Positions 46,024-57,275 are shown, numbered from the stretch's first letter. The stretch: 64,000 nt of DNA from Scolanthus callimorphus (GCA_033964015.1 CM066912.1:29722532-29786531), one strand, 5' to 3'. Notes: generated by a model from the sequence alone, not told the origin. Numbers and translations: made by a program.

Positions 46024-46520
46024 CGGGACACCTTCGGGGTACTTTTTCGTTTAAGTGGCATAATTTCACGATACCTCATTTTAAAGCTTATATCCTTGGC
46101 TAAACTATGGTATATAATTTAATTTAATTTTACAAAACACAATTTTATCTATGGAGTTCCCTTTCCGGTGCATCAATTCAACTTTTTAGAGTTCCAACCT
46201 CGCGCATATTTGCTATTTTCGTTGATTGACCCCATAATATTAGCGTTGACTAAAAGATGTGTTCTATAAAACTGTGTCGGGAATTTTGGAAATTCGATCT
46301 CCTTTTAAATTATGATTTTTTAAAGAATTTCAAAAATATATATTTTATTAGAAAACGTAGAGGACACACAAAATTGGCTCTTAAATCGGCTCTTTTTAAA
46401 ATTTCAAAAAACCCAACTCGGTTTTTTAGAACACAACTAAGCCCATGGTAAAATGTTGTTAAAGAACGAAAGCACCTTCGGGGTACTTTTTCGTTAAAGT
46501 GGCATAATTTCACGAAAATT
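46024..46520 (-). mobile_element. Relative of the 34.1-kb palindromic element
   Basis: ACCTTCGGGGTACTTTTTCG occurs at about 46031 and again, in the same orientation, at about 46472. Between them the sequence is the reverse complement of 34376-34795 (TTCCCTTTCCGGTGCATCAA, GGAAATTCGATCTCCTTTTA). Confidence 0.65.
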
Positions 46521-46539
46521 GGTCTTAACAAAACGCTTA

Positions 46540-46830
46540 GCGTGTCAGTCCCGAGTGAAGCTTCGAGCCTCTGGTAACCAGGGTACCTTTCCAGTGCAGC
46601 AGTTCAACTTTTGAGAGTTCCACCTATTTTTTGACACCATTCTAGTGTTGGCTCAAGATCTGTTGATCTTGAGCCAACACTGTTCAACACCCTCAACACT
46701 GTTCTAAGAACAGTGTTGGGGATTTGGGAGAAAAACGATTTTAGTTTCAATAGAAAATCGGTTCTTTATAAAATTCAAAATCCCGAACACTGTTTTTTTA
46801 GAACACATCTTGAAAAACAGGTGGCCAACC
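46540..46830. repeat. Hairpin-rich repeat remnant
   Basis: AGATCTGTTGATCTTGAGCC forms a perfect hairpin with the preceding GGCTCAAGAT. GTGTTGGGGATTTGGGAG and AAATCCCGAACACTG further relate it to the same palindromic family. Confidence 0.45.
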
Positions 46831-46856
46831 CCAAGTTCATCTAGTGAAAATAATTT

Positions 46857-47226
46857 ATACCACAACGCGCGCGTTTTCTCGAATTCTGATTGGTTCTCAG
46901 CCGTGGGTACATAAGAGGACATACCACGGAACGCGCCATCATAAGCGCGCGCGCTAAAAAGAACCAACGAAAACACCGTTTGGCTGCGCGCGCGCTTCTT
47001 TTGCCTTTTTATTTTTGCCTTTTTGTTGTGGTATAAAACAAATGTCTCCTGATTTTCCGTGGTATGTCCTCTTATATACCACGGAATGACGCAATAAAGT
47101 GGTCAAATGTACTGCGGACCCACTCGACTGCGCCTCGTGAGTCCACAACATTTTGACCACTCTATTACGTCATTCCGTGGTATAAAAGAGGACATACCAC
47201 GGAAAATCAGAGGACATTTGTTAAAC
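46857..47226. mobile_element. Hairpin-bearing interspersed element, copy 2
   Basis: The same ends (ATACCACAACGCGCGCG ... GAGGACATTTGTTAAAC) and internal hairpin as the copy at 5981-6349, with about ten percent divergence by eye. Confidence 0.75.
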
Positions 47227-47267
47227 ATCCCATCTAATTTACATCTCTTTGTAAAAACTGCAAAACG

Positions 47268-47963
47268 TTTAAACACCAGGTGTTAACGCCTCAAGAAAGA
47301 CATTATGGCGACTAAACACTGCATGAAGTTGAAGCTGACGGTAGAAGATCGAACATTAACGTACAGCTTTGCCGTTTTCTGTTAACATAAATGCTGACTA
47401 AACGGACCTCCTTAGCTTAAAGGGGCTCTGTCACGGTTGTTTCAACAAAATTTTATAAAATAGGACCAGTGATCTACATAAACATCTCAGAATCCTACAT
47501 TATACTATTATTTAGTGTTATAAAGAAAAAGGAACTGTAACTTGCATTATATAGGCATTCTTACATAAGATTTTATAGCTTTCGCTATCAATTTCCAAGT
47601 TTGAAAACTGTTCAGCCTGACAGAAATCAAAAATGTTATGTCGTAATCCAATTCCATCCACTCGATAACACACGAAAATACTCCAAATTTGTGCTCATCT
47701 AGCAGTTGAAATGTTATTTACAAACCTAGATGATTATTTTGCTCATTTCGTTTGAATTTGACTACATTTAAGCAACCTAAATTTGCCTCAAAGTCGTGAC
47801 ACTGCCCCTCTAAACACCAGCTGTAAATGCCTCAAGAAAGACAATATGGCGACTAAACACTGCATGAAGTTGAATCAGACGGTAAGGAGATCGAACATTA
47901 ACGTACAGCTTTGCCGTTTTCTGTTAACATAAATGCTGACTAAACGGACCTCCTTAGCTTAAG
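47268..47963. repeat. 150-bp direct repeat flanking a MITE
   Basis: Copies at 47268-47420 and 47812-47963 share GCCTCAAGAAAGAC, ATGGCGACTAAACACTGCAT and CTAAACGGACCTCCTTAGCT. Between them lies the TTAAAGGGGCT..GTGACA element 47418-47816. A segmental duplication with the element in the junction is the simplest reading. Confidence 0.75.
47418..47816. mobile_element. TTAAAGGGGCTCTGTCACG MITE, copy 3
   Basis: Ends AAAGGGGCTCTGTCACGG and GTCGTGACACTGCCCCTCT. Shares the ACTGTTCA(G/T)CC core with the 27.7-kb copy. Confidence 0.7.
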
Positions 47964-48167
47964 GTGGCTCGATGATATCATTTGATGGCGTAACCTCTCG
48001 GTTTTGATTGATCATGTAGTAGAATAGACCTCTTCACTTCCGTATGAAAAAATATTCCCAATTTTAAATCACGTGATATTGGCAAGATGAAGAATTATTT
48101 TTTCTTTTCCGAATTTTTTTCAGCATTTTCACGTGGATATAGAACTATTTCAAAATATGAAAACCGC

Positions 48168-48293
48168 TAATGTTCTGGAGCTTCTCAGGTAAACAAGGTA
48201 TGTAGTTTTTAGTTCGGGGTCGTTAAAATACCGCTAATGTTCTGGAGCTTCTCAGGTAAACAAGGTAGTTTTTAGTTCGGGGTCGTTAAATAT
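48168..48293. repeat. 65-bp tandem duplication
   Basis: Two copies of CCGCTAATGTTCTGGAGCTT through AGTTCGGGGTCGTTAAA, differing by a TATG indel. Confidence 0.85.
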
Positions 48294-48706
48294 AAGAAAA
48301 ATCTGAACCCCGCTAATGAACAAGTTCATTAGATAAAACAGTCTTTTAGCTTTAAAACGATATATAGCTGATTATCATAGCATAAATTGCGACGCGACAA
48401 GAATTTTTTTTTCCATCAGCACGTCATTTTCCCTGACCGAGACCTTAAGACAAGCATATTTTTAAATTTTAATCAATTTTTTTTTCATATTATTGTACAC
48501 TGTAGTTTTTATACATAAACTGCACAATAGATCCTATAGTCTTATTAGTTTATACATCGAAAAGTGCAATTGGAAATAAGATATTATTATTATTGTTACC
48601 TGGATATTATTTGGGCCCTGCCAAGTGAAAAAAGGGACCTTATACACAATATTTTATCAAATTTCTGTTTTGAAGAGTGGAAGGTAGCTACGGTAGTTGA
48701 TGTATT

Positions 48707-48907
48707 TTAACACTGAGCATGTTGATCATCCAATTTTCGCAAAGTGGACTTGAAGTCTAAAATTCTAATTTTGCAAGGCATGGAATTATGAACATCTTTT
48801 GCAATTTTCCCAAAAGTACATTTAAGAAACTCTTTATAAGACCCGTCCCTCTTCACTTGGTGCAGCTCATTTTTACCATAGAAACAATTTAAATCAATTG
48901 AATTCAT
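48707..48907 (-). pseudogene. LINE reverse-transcriptase C-terminal remnant (probable)
   Basis: A minus frame of 66 codons contains VKRDGSYKEF, IAKDVHNSMPCKIR and FKSTLRKLDDQ. These match the order of the C-terminal tail of CR1/Rex-type non-LTR polymerases (basic strand, W/H-N-S-L/M-P, then F-K-x-x-L-R). The catalytic palm is absent, so this is a 5'-truncated fragment. Other helical proteins could share this pattern; the call is tentative. Confidence 0.4.
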
Positions 48908-49005
48908 TCAGAAACCAGTCATTGTATGGTATTACACTTTAGCAAAGAACCCTTTTTAGAAACGTTACATGTATGTGGTGTACATTTCAATTGCTCTCAA
49001 TAGTA

Positions 49006-49236
49006 GAATTCTCTACTCTACCTCTGAATAGGCATCAACGGCACATAAATACAGTGAAAGCCTCAATTTGAAGTAGGAAAATTTGTAAACACCAGTTCAA
49101 AAACCTGATGAAGCTTGAATACTTTTTTGGACTCAATGGTACAGTATTCACAAGTTTTTCAACTTCAAATTGAGGCTCCCACTGTACTTATGCGCCGTAA
49201 ATGCCTATTTGGCAGTACCGGTAGAGCAGAGAATTC
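49006..49236. mobile_element. MITE with GAATTCTCT ends, about 230 bp
   Basis: The left arm (GAATTCTCTACTCTACCTCT...GCCTCAATTTGAAGT) is mirrored by the right arm (ACTTCAAATTGAGGC...AGAGCAGAGAATTC). Arms are about 75 bp. Confidence 0.75.
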
Positions 49237-50895
49237 ACCTACATAAATCCCTCAAATATGGTACACTTCAGTGTCCTTCTGTATATCCTCGTTCTATAAG
49301 ACATGGAAGATATTTATACAGAGGAGACTGTACCATATTCGATATGAAGGATCTACCAGAATACGAACCTGGACTATTGAGTGGGTCGGAGTAAAACAAA
49401 TTTGTTTTCTAGTCAATCTTAGTTAGAAACGAAAACTATGATTATTTGTCATTAACAATAAAATACAACTTTCAACATGTTTAAATATTCCATATCATGT
49501 GGGAGGAAAGGGGGCAAAGTAACAAATATCTGTCAGCATTACATATTGAAACACATCTCTAATACTTGTAACTTCTTTTATACCAGGGCTTTTGGCTTTT
49601 ATAAAATAACAATCAAGGCCATTGATCCAGCCAATTGTGGGGGAGGATTGCAGACACAAACAATAGCTGGAAATCGAGCCTAGTAGCAATGGCATGTCAC
49701 CTGGCCTTCTTGAATTTTTATCTTACTATTATAGACAACATGGAGTCTTGTACTGGTACATGTTAGACCTGCCAACTTCCTCACAACATTACCTATGCAG
49801 GATTTCCTTGCCTAAATAAAAACTCTTATTTCCTCGCACAAGACCTTGTTTACCTCACCTAAATGGCAGAACAACATTGCTTTCAGATTCTTGCTTATTA
49901 AAAAAAATAGTTTTTCCATATCACTTCATATTATAAGTTTTCTAACAAACCCATTCTTCACTGATCATGCCAGAGATCATAAAATGACAATACTAGTTTT
50001 TTGGGGATTAGTGTTAATTAATGAGAGTACATTTTGTTTGCATTGTCAAGGAGATTAATTTGTAAATTTCTTTTGGAACATCTTTGGAATGTACTCGGAA
50101 GGTCTTCAGGATGGTCTTGGGGAGTTGGTTGGAACTTTGTCGTCTTACGTTAAAAATTTAGTACCAGAATCAAAAGTACCTAGCATAATTTTTTTTTCAA
50201 GTTGGCAGGTCTAACATAATGTATTCTTTTCATACCCTGCAGAGCTCTACAGCTCCACATCTTGTCGCTCTGGTAGCAACCACTGGTGCAATGCATAAAG
50301 GAAAATTATATTTTTATGCCTCAGTCTCCAAATTACTTGTAGGAAAGAAGAGAAAAGAAAGGGTCTTCTCCTTGCTGTGAGGGAACTCAAAGTGGTTGAA
50401 AGTACATGACTGCTAGACAAGGAGAGGTTATGGATAATTTGAGAAGGTTGCATTGGATGGTGCAAATTGCTGCCACCCAGCTCACAATCAGGAGGGCTGT
50501 TTTACAGTGTATTATATGCCTCAAAGAGCTGGGCCATTGCACCACGAGACAATCCCTTACTCTTACAAAGAGTGCAATGGGTTCTTTAATGTCCACCTTG
50601 AACAGGGGTACACAGGGTTTATTGTCTCATCCGAAAGACTAAGGAAACACAGTAGAACTAAGTTCAACCCGCAATAGAGCATGCAAGTCAAAGACAGGTG
50701 AAAAATATCACTAACAAACCAATTTTGGCGTAATTATCAAAATCAAAAATGAGATACATGTAAAGCTGGTTTTATGGGTGCATGTGCACTTGTTGTTACA
50801 AGAGCCTACCTGACAAGCTTGGGAGCTTTGGGTATGAGAATGGTACAAATAAATATATTAATACCATTTCCAGAGAAATTTGCTTTATGTGCCAT
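49237..50895. other. Gene-free stretch
   Basis: ORFs of 70-80 codons at 49170-49394 and 50387-50677 lack domains or splice context. The GGGTTCTTTAATGTCCACC-type region near 50580 looks like a dispersed repeat fragment. Confidence 0.35.
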
Positions 50896-50898
50896 ATT

Positions 50899-50958
50899 GG
50901 GCAATTCCAGAAAATAAAAGTACCCTCCCCACGGGTGGCACTAGTTTTTTGACCCCCT

Positions 50959-50990
<32 letters not shown>

Positions 50991-51172
50991 ATGCATCCAG
51001 AATTTCCAAAATGGTTTACCCCCCCATGCATATAGAATTCCGGGCAGGTTAAAGAAATCCAGCTTCGAAAACCCCCCTTGCAATCAGAGTCCGAGCTCTT
51101 AAACCCCCCCATCCCATCGGAAATTCCAAATGCCGCCCATGTAGGGGGTACCTTTATTTTCTGGAATTGCCC
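50899..51172. mobile_element. MITE with GGGCAATTCCAGAAAATAAA ends and poly-C core
   Basis: GGGCAATTCCAGAAAATAAA is mirrored exactly at the right end. The interior holds an uninterrupted run of about 32 C (50960-50992) and several CCCCCC(C)ATGCAT blocks. Confidence 0.75.
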
Positions 51173-51234
51173 ATTTGATGAAACAGATAACACTAAAAAC
51201 ATCTATCAAACATCATTACCTTTTTTCTCTTACA

Positions 51235-52502
51235 TCACTGCTTAGCTGTAAATATTGCTTGTATTTTGTCCAAAACTGACACCATAAACTCTTGATGTCT
51301 CCTTTCTCCATCAGCATATAACTGTAACATTGTTTCCATAATTTTCAGCATCTTTTCATCTTTCCTTTCAGCTTGCTCAAAAATCTTCTGCTGTGCATTC
51401 AACATTCCAACAATAGCGGATTCTATAGTTTGCAAAGAGTCGGTTGAAGTTTGAGCAACTTTTCTTTTTTTCATTTTTGGCTCCTCATTGTCACTCATGT
51501 CACCATTTCTCTATTTGCCAAGTCTTTAGTAGGTTTTGGAATGGATGAACTAGAAGTATCAGCATCCTTGTTTTCAGCAGATGGATCAGTATATGTCACA
51601 ACACAAGGCTGATCCCCCAACAAAACAGTATATGGCGTGTCTTCATCTGTAATATTGGACAAGGTGTGTGGGTTCCCTGTGGTGAATCAAGTTCTTCCTC
51701 GCTCTCTGAATTTGACTCGAGCTCTGTATTCAGCTTGCTAACTGAACTGGTTTACTCTCTCCTGTCTCATTTTCTCTAGTAACCTCTTTTGGGTTGAAAA
51801 TCTCATGGAAGATATCATAAAACTCAAATTTCCAGCTTACAGACTGATCATTTTCGTTTATGAATTTGTACTTATCGATGAGAGAGCGGCATTTTTCTTT
51901 GGCTTGAACAAGTGTTTTACTAACAGGAAGACCCTCTTCGATGCAATATTTACAGAATTGACTATAAATATTTTCCCAAACTGTTTTTCTTCCCCCGGCT
52001 GCTTTTAATAGAATGAAGATTCTCACTGTTCTGTCTGTATGATTTTACTATCAACTTCGTCTCTTCGTTGCTCCATCTTTTCACGGGTGTAGAAGTCAGT
52101 CGAGAACCGGAGATTGTACAGTGTTCGAGTTCCCAGGGAAAATGACTTGGCCTAAATGACTTGGCACTCTCACCTCTTCGGAGGAAGGTATAAAATAATT
52201 TGTCCTTGAGGCAACTGGCTTGCTGAAAATGTCTGTCCAACCTGAGGGAGTATGGTAGCTTGGGATTTCCCTTGGATTTGGGACGAAAGCTGGCGATTTA
52301 TCGAAGTTACAGTGAGGCTTGGTTTGGTTTGAACCACAGAGTTTGGATTCAAAACAAAGAATCCCTTCTTCGATTCCGCGCCACTTCTGAGGGAAAAACG
52401 TCAAAAGCGCACTTCTTAAATTCTGTTCTAATGTGAGGAAAATACTGCGAAACTAAAGTATAAAATGTAACTGACTTACTTTGGAGTTTGATTCGAAGCC
52501 AT
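51235..52502 (-). pseudogene. Myb/SANT-like DNA-binding protein gene, decayed
   Basis: Exon 1 (52502-52480) reads MASNQTPK to a GTAAGT donor; after a 93-bp intron, exon 2 starts at 52386 (CCCTCAG|AAGTGG) in phase with SGAESKKGFFVLNP and a Gln/Ser-rich linker. A trihelix-like domain follows (RWSNEETKLIVKSY ... KTVWENIYSQFCKY ... KCRSLIDKYK), then an acidic linker and a C-terminal coiled coil (ERRHQEFMVSVLDKIQAIF, stop 51235). Such proteins are transcription factors or the accessory Myb ORF of PIF/Harbinger transposons. The frame is broken repeatedly: TGA after YLPPKR (52170), a 14-bp tandem duplication (52140-52165), a shift near 52090, an extra G in a G5 run (51992-51996), and shifts near 51670 and 51500. 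It is non-functional as written, unless several breaks are assembly errors. Confidence 0.7.
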
Positions 52503-52549
52503 GGAGAATTTGTGAAAGCCAAGGGTTTGTTTGAGATCACTTCGGTCTT

Positions 52550-53155
52550 CAAAGATGGAAAAGGCCGCGGTGAGTTGTTAGATCCGGGCATTGGACCACC
52601 GCGGTACATTCACAAGCCCGGATGTAACAAGGGCAGTAGGAACCTTTAACCATTGGTCGTAACATGGCAACCCTCGTAGATTCTATATTGAATTTATTAT
52701 TGCATTTAATTCAATACTTATATCAGTGTTTGGCTTGCATCGATTTTTTTTTTCAGCGGAACTTTTGGGATCTAATGCCGTTTTTTTTTTTCAACTTTCG
52801 TCGGCAGGCGTTCGAGCCCAGCGTACTGGCAATGATCATTTCGTCCGGGCCAAAATCAAAACTAAAAACTAGCACGATACTCGAAAACATCGTTCGTTCT
52901 CTCGTTCTCGCCGAAGGTTCCCTGCTAAGCAGAGGCCGCCCGCGCGCTGGTTGAGGTTCGCGAGGGGAAAAGAGACCTCTGCCATGTTTTGCAGCCGTTT
53001 GCTGACCGTTTCTTGAGTCCACTATATGCGCACGCATATTTACAAACGTTTTCCACTGATATTATTTGAGCCCCCCAGCGGAGGGCCTGGGTTTTAAGAA
53101 CCTGTTAGGCCCCCCTGCACATAAGAACCTGTTATGGCTAAAATTCTAAGTTAGG
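52550..53155. other. Gene-free flank of the SANT-like gene
   Basis: Short minus ORFs near 52753-53037 are Arg-rich and without domain. CCCTGCTAAGCAGAGGCC near 52920 is shared with 13757 and 61325, a dispersed repeat end. Confidence 0.4.
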
Positions 53156-53159
53156 TTAT

Positions 53160-53405
53160 TAGAGCAGATTTCAGATGACCATCGTGAAAGTAAACGCAAT
53201 TGTGCAATCACTAGCCAATCAGAAACAAGAGTAATTACAACTTACTGCTGAATGGTTTCCAGCCCAGCCAATCAGGAGCCGAACCAATTGGCTAGTAATT
53301 CCTTGCTTGTAATTAGTTCGCAATTTGATTGGTTGATAGAAATAAGCAGCAAATGAGAAAGCAAACCAATTGCAAACACGACGGTCATCTGAAATCCGCT
53401 CTATC
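53160..53405. mobile_element. MITE with AGAGCAGATTTCAGATGACC ends, copy 1
   Basis: AGAGCAGATTTCAGATGACC and GGTCATCTGAAATCCGCTCT are inverted ends. The interior CAGCCCAGCCAATCAGGAGC is shared with a second copy at 63277-63555. Confidence 0.75.
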
Positions 53406-53576
53406 AGTGGAGTTTGTATAGGTATAGAAACTGGTAAATTAAATCATCATCTGATTACATTTAAAAGAACTTGACATAACATTTTTCTTTCAAGCTTACT
53501 GTAAGTACTCAAATAATTCCTCAAATGTATTTGTAATATATTTAAATGAAATTCATATGGAAATTTAAGAACCTAT

Positions 53577-53905
53577 TTTAACGGCACAACACAACAAACT
53601 CACGGCACAACGCAACAGACTCACGGCACAACATGCACAACAACTCACGGCACTAACACAACAAACTCACGGCACAACACAACAAACTCACGGCACAACA
53701 CGACAAACTCACAGCACAACACGACAAACTCACGGCACAACACGACAAACTCACGGCACAACACAACAAACTCACGGCACAACACAACAAACTCACGGCA
53801 CAACGCTACAAACTCACACAACACGAAAAACTCACACAACACGACAAACTCACGGCACAACACGACAAACTCACGGCACAACACGACAACTCACGGCACA
53901 ATGAC
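53577..53905. repeat. 21-bp minisatellite, about 15 copies
   Basis: Tandem ACAAACTCACGGCACAACAC plus G/A units with CACGACA/CACAACA variants and a few truncated units. The minus ORF (LCREFVV repeats) simply reads the array. Confidence 0.95.
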
Positions 53906-54099
53906 ACATATTATTTTAAAGCCACAGGCACCCGTGCGGATTTGTATAAAAGGATAAAAGCGATCGACAACACTTTCTGTTTTTCTTTTTGTGCGTTTTT
54001 TTAAAAGCGTCAAAGTAATCGCTGTGCTCAACAATAACATATTGCAACTGACTCTTTTTGACTACTTTTGCTGCCTTCCTGCGTGTTGTTTGAAGCTTT

Positions 54100-55497
54100 T
54101 TAACTCTGGCCAGTTAGCCATCCAGCAAGGTTCAGGTTCGTGTCTCCAGTGGGAGCCGAGAACTTTTCAATCCCAACCCTTTGGTCTCGAGCAATATTCC
54201 TTATAAGCTTTCGTTCCACTTTTGTAAACGTCGTGTTGAACCATGTATGTTTTGTAGCATTCCAATATTCATGCATTTGTGTTGGGTATGATTCGTGAAT
54301 GCCAATTATATCAGACACGGAGGTGGCTCTTGTAGTGTGCTAAACGATTGTTGTCAGCTAAGTAAGTGATGTCATAATTCTCACTCTCCAATAAACTCAT
54401 CCACATCGCTATCATTTGTCCGCCCATCGGATGACACAACAAAGTCTTGTTTCTTCGTATCAATTCTCTGGAAATATCCAAGCTAACAATAAGAAATTCT
54501 TCGTCCATTGCGACCATCCTTGGATCGCATCCAAGCCAGCCCCAATATAGCAGCTTTTCATTCTTTCGTATTGTAAATCGTTGTGGAGATTATTTAGACA
54601 AACAAAATAATCGTCGTCGCTTCGTAGGAAAAACTTTAAATCGTACCGCCCAAACGCCCAAAACAGTGCCCATAGATACGAGGGCACACAACGAGCACCC
54701 CCTCCTTAAATATGTTTAAATGGCTTATTTTGGTGTTTGCAAGTGTTTCTGTTCAGTAAAAATGAGTTTCAAAAGTTGCTGGGAAACATTTATCTGTTCC
54801 TTTTTCCCAGGAGGCACCTTCACTGATATTTTCCCAGCAGAACCACAGCTCAATTTTTTCCCAGCCAGCAACGTTGTTGCCAGCCAGGAGATTAAAATTG
54901 GGATTTTAGATCGTCATTTGATGGACAAAAACACGGAAAAAAGGAAGAAAGATAGCATCGTTTCCCAGCAACGAGGAAATAGCAGAAAATTATCGCCAAA
55001 TACAATTTTCTTCAAAAAATGTTTTCCCAGCAGATCATTGTCAGAAAATTTTCCCAGGAGATCTCTTTGGCAAAATTTTCCCAGCCAGCAAGAAAAGGGC
55101 TGCGGAACAGATATTTTGCGGAACAGATCCGTTTTGTGCACCTGTAGATATCGATGTGAAAACCAGTAACCGATCTTGGTTGGTAGCAGTTCCAAATCCC
55201 CATATTTTTTACGCTCTTCTTCCAACGCTGCCCTTTCGGCATCTGGGATGTCTTTGCCATCGGAAAAGAATCGCATGCCGATGGGATAGTGACGTAAAGT
55301 CGTAAGCCATGTTTCGCGAATCGCAATTCGTCTTTCCAGGCGCTTAGCCGAAGTCACCAGCGCGATAAATAAATCCACCTCTAGTTGGCATCTACCTCTA
55401 CTTTGGGAGGTGGTCGAAACACATCAGTAGCGTAAAATATTAAGGTAATGGCTATCGAGGATAGCGAAAATGCGAGGAAAATTTTAACTCTTTTCAT
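54100..55497 (-). pseudogene. GT31 glycosyltransferase (beta-1,3-galactosyltransferase-like), disrupted
   Basis: It starts MKRVKIFLAFSLSSIAITLI, a type II membrane anchor expected for a Golgi enzyme. The catalytic domain follows with DLFIALVTSAKRLERRIA and IRETW (GT31 motif), FLRSDDDYFV (the metal-binding DxD motif), MDEEFLIVSLDISREL, and IHESYPTQMHEYW near the C end. The family transfers galactose or GlcNAc to glycan acceptors. The gene is intronless here and broken four times: a shift with TAG near 55380, a 464-bp transposon at 54681-55144 inside the HRYLWALFW stretch, a shift near 54525 and another near 54315. The remaining segments stay well conserved, so inactivation seems fairly recent or partly due to assembly. 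Confidence 0.8.
54681..55144 (+). mobile_element. hAT-like 460-bp MITE inserted in the GT31 gene, copy 3
   Basis: It starts AGGGCACACAACGAGCACCC and ends GTTTTGTGCACCTG. It is flanked by TAGATACG (54673-54680) and TAGATATCG (55145-55153), an 8-9-bp target duplication with one base lost. On the minus strand each duplicate encodes the Arg-Tyr-Leu of the interrupted enzyme, which proves insertion into coding sequence. Confidence 0.85.
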
Positions 55498-55796
55498 AAC
55501 GGAATGCAGGGGTAAAACTGAACTATTAAACTTGCAGGCAGTTGTAATATTCTGCTAGCCATACTCAGGGATAGAGCATTATTCACAAAGCCAGTTACGG
55601 GATTTTGCCACCTATAGGAATAAATACCATGGCTAGACGCAAAAGATGAGTTAATTGGAAATATGGAAAAGTATCCAGAAATGTGCAATTTTAAAATTCT
55701 TCATTTGTTATTTTGCAAAGGCACATCTGTAATTGAAAAAAAAAATATGAACCCTGAAGAAATTTCTTTGCCACGTTTATATGCTTTTGATATCCC

Positions 55797-57190
55797 TAAG
55801 GTATATAGTGGTTTCAACAAAGTTTGTCACCCAAAAGACTAAAGCCTCAGCTGTCGGCGCCAAGCCTTGTGAGTCATTTGTTGTCTCACGTGCTAATCAA
55901 AATTCAATTCGATTTACGCGCGTGTTGGAAACAGCGCGATTTTTAATTTATGTGCACTTCTTCAAATCTCAATTGGAGGGCGCAATAACTTTATTCTTAA
56001 ACGTGAACGACAGTACTGCGTACAGCATTAAGCTGTCCGTTTTACTTTTCACGTTTTTTCCTTTGTCAAGAAGGAAATCAAATACTGACGGGGTATTTTG
56101 TGAGATGTTTGCATGAGAACCGAACTTCTGAAACTCCGCTGGAGTATTCTGTAGAACAAATAACTAAAGAAAGAAATATTTCGCAAATTCTATTCTGTTT
56201 TCCGTCTGTCCGTTTTTGCTAGTCATCCTACACCTTCGAAGGTATAATGAAAGTAAATTATCGGAACACTCGCGCAGAAATTCAAAACACGCGCCCCCGG
56301 GGGTGATCGTCGGAAATTTTCAGTTTCACCCCTAAAAGATACCAAACATGGCGGGCCATAGCGTGGCTCAAAAAAATTATTACCCTAAAAGATACCCTAA
56401 AAGATGAGGTCTTATGTGCCAAGTAGGCGCGAAGGACACAGGTAACAGGGAAAAATACCCATGAAGACATTTCCGTGTTTGTTTCTAATTCATCGTCTTC
56501 TCATCGAATAATCTCTCTTTCTTACACGTTTTTAGAGAAAAAAAGCATTTGGACACAGTTTTCGGCCCTAAAAGATACCAATCTGCCTAAAATTTATTGA
56601 AGATCAAGATCACCCCTAAAAGAGACCAAACCAACGTGATTTTAACCCCTAAAAGATACGACGATCATCCCCGGTCAAAAAATGGGAGTCCCCCCCCCCC
56701 CGGGACACGCGCTAATTAATAAATAGTAATACATCTTCAGCTAGGCTAAAGCTTTCTAGGCGCCCAAAATAAAATTTGAATTGAGCATTGGATTGGAATG
56801 AAGTACAATTATTATAACTGTAAACTGTCCTTTATTTCATTTCTTTGAGAAGCGAACTCTTTGAGCAAAATAAACACAGAATGCTAATTGTATCATTCAA
56901 ACAATTTTTGAGGGAAATTAGATTTTGGGTTGTGACCGTGAAATGTCAAATTTTTCTGAGCTTTTGCTGAATTTTTATGAGCTATTCGCTCTTAAGAATG
57001 CACATTTTTAGATGCCAGTGCAATTCTCTCACTCGAATTCGGTCGACTTCGCTCATCGCCGCGCGCGGCATTTTAACACACGGAGAATATTTGTTATTCA
57101 AAGTACGAATGACCCACAATGCTTGGCGCCGACAGCTTGTAGGCTTTAGTCTTTGGGGTGACAAACTTTATTGAAACCACTACATATAGC
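55797..57190. mobile_element. 1.4-kb TIR element with nested insertion
   Basis: Ends of about 65 bp (GGTTTCAACAAAGTTTGTCA...GCTGTCGGCGCCAAGC and the mirror at about 57116-57188) face each other. The interior has no domain-bearing ORF. It contains the poly-G-tipped element 56295-56704, so it is the older insertion. Confidence 0.65.
56295..56704. mobile_element. Poly-G-tipped MITE with 8-bp target duplication, second copy
   Basis: Flanked by ACACGCGC at 56287-56294 and 56705-56712. It begins CCCCGGGGGTGATCGTCGG and ends C13-GGG. Repeated CCCTAAAAGATACC motifs are the reverse complement of the TTTTTTAGGGGT repeats in the 7015-7437 element. Confidence 0.75.
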
Positions 57191-57275
57191 CGAGACATGA
57201 ATCATCAGGTCCCAAAATAACCAATTAACGAGACGCGATAAAAAAAATCTTCACGCACACTTGATTCGATAAAAA

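Noticed and set aside
49170..49394. 74-codon plus ORF
   Set aside because: It begins inside a MITE arm and has no recognisable features.
53645..53884. LCREFVV-repeat ORF
   Set aside because: Translation of the second 21-bp minisatellite.
54720..55169. 149-codon plus ORF and similar frames at 25727 and 30954
   Set aside because: They are translations of the 460-bp MITE family with no domain.
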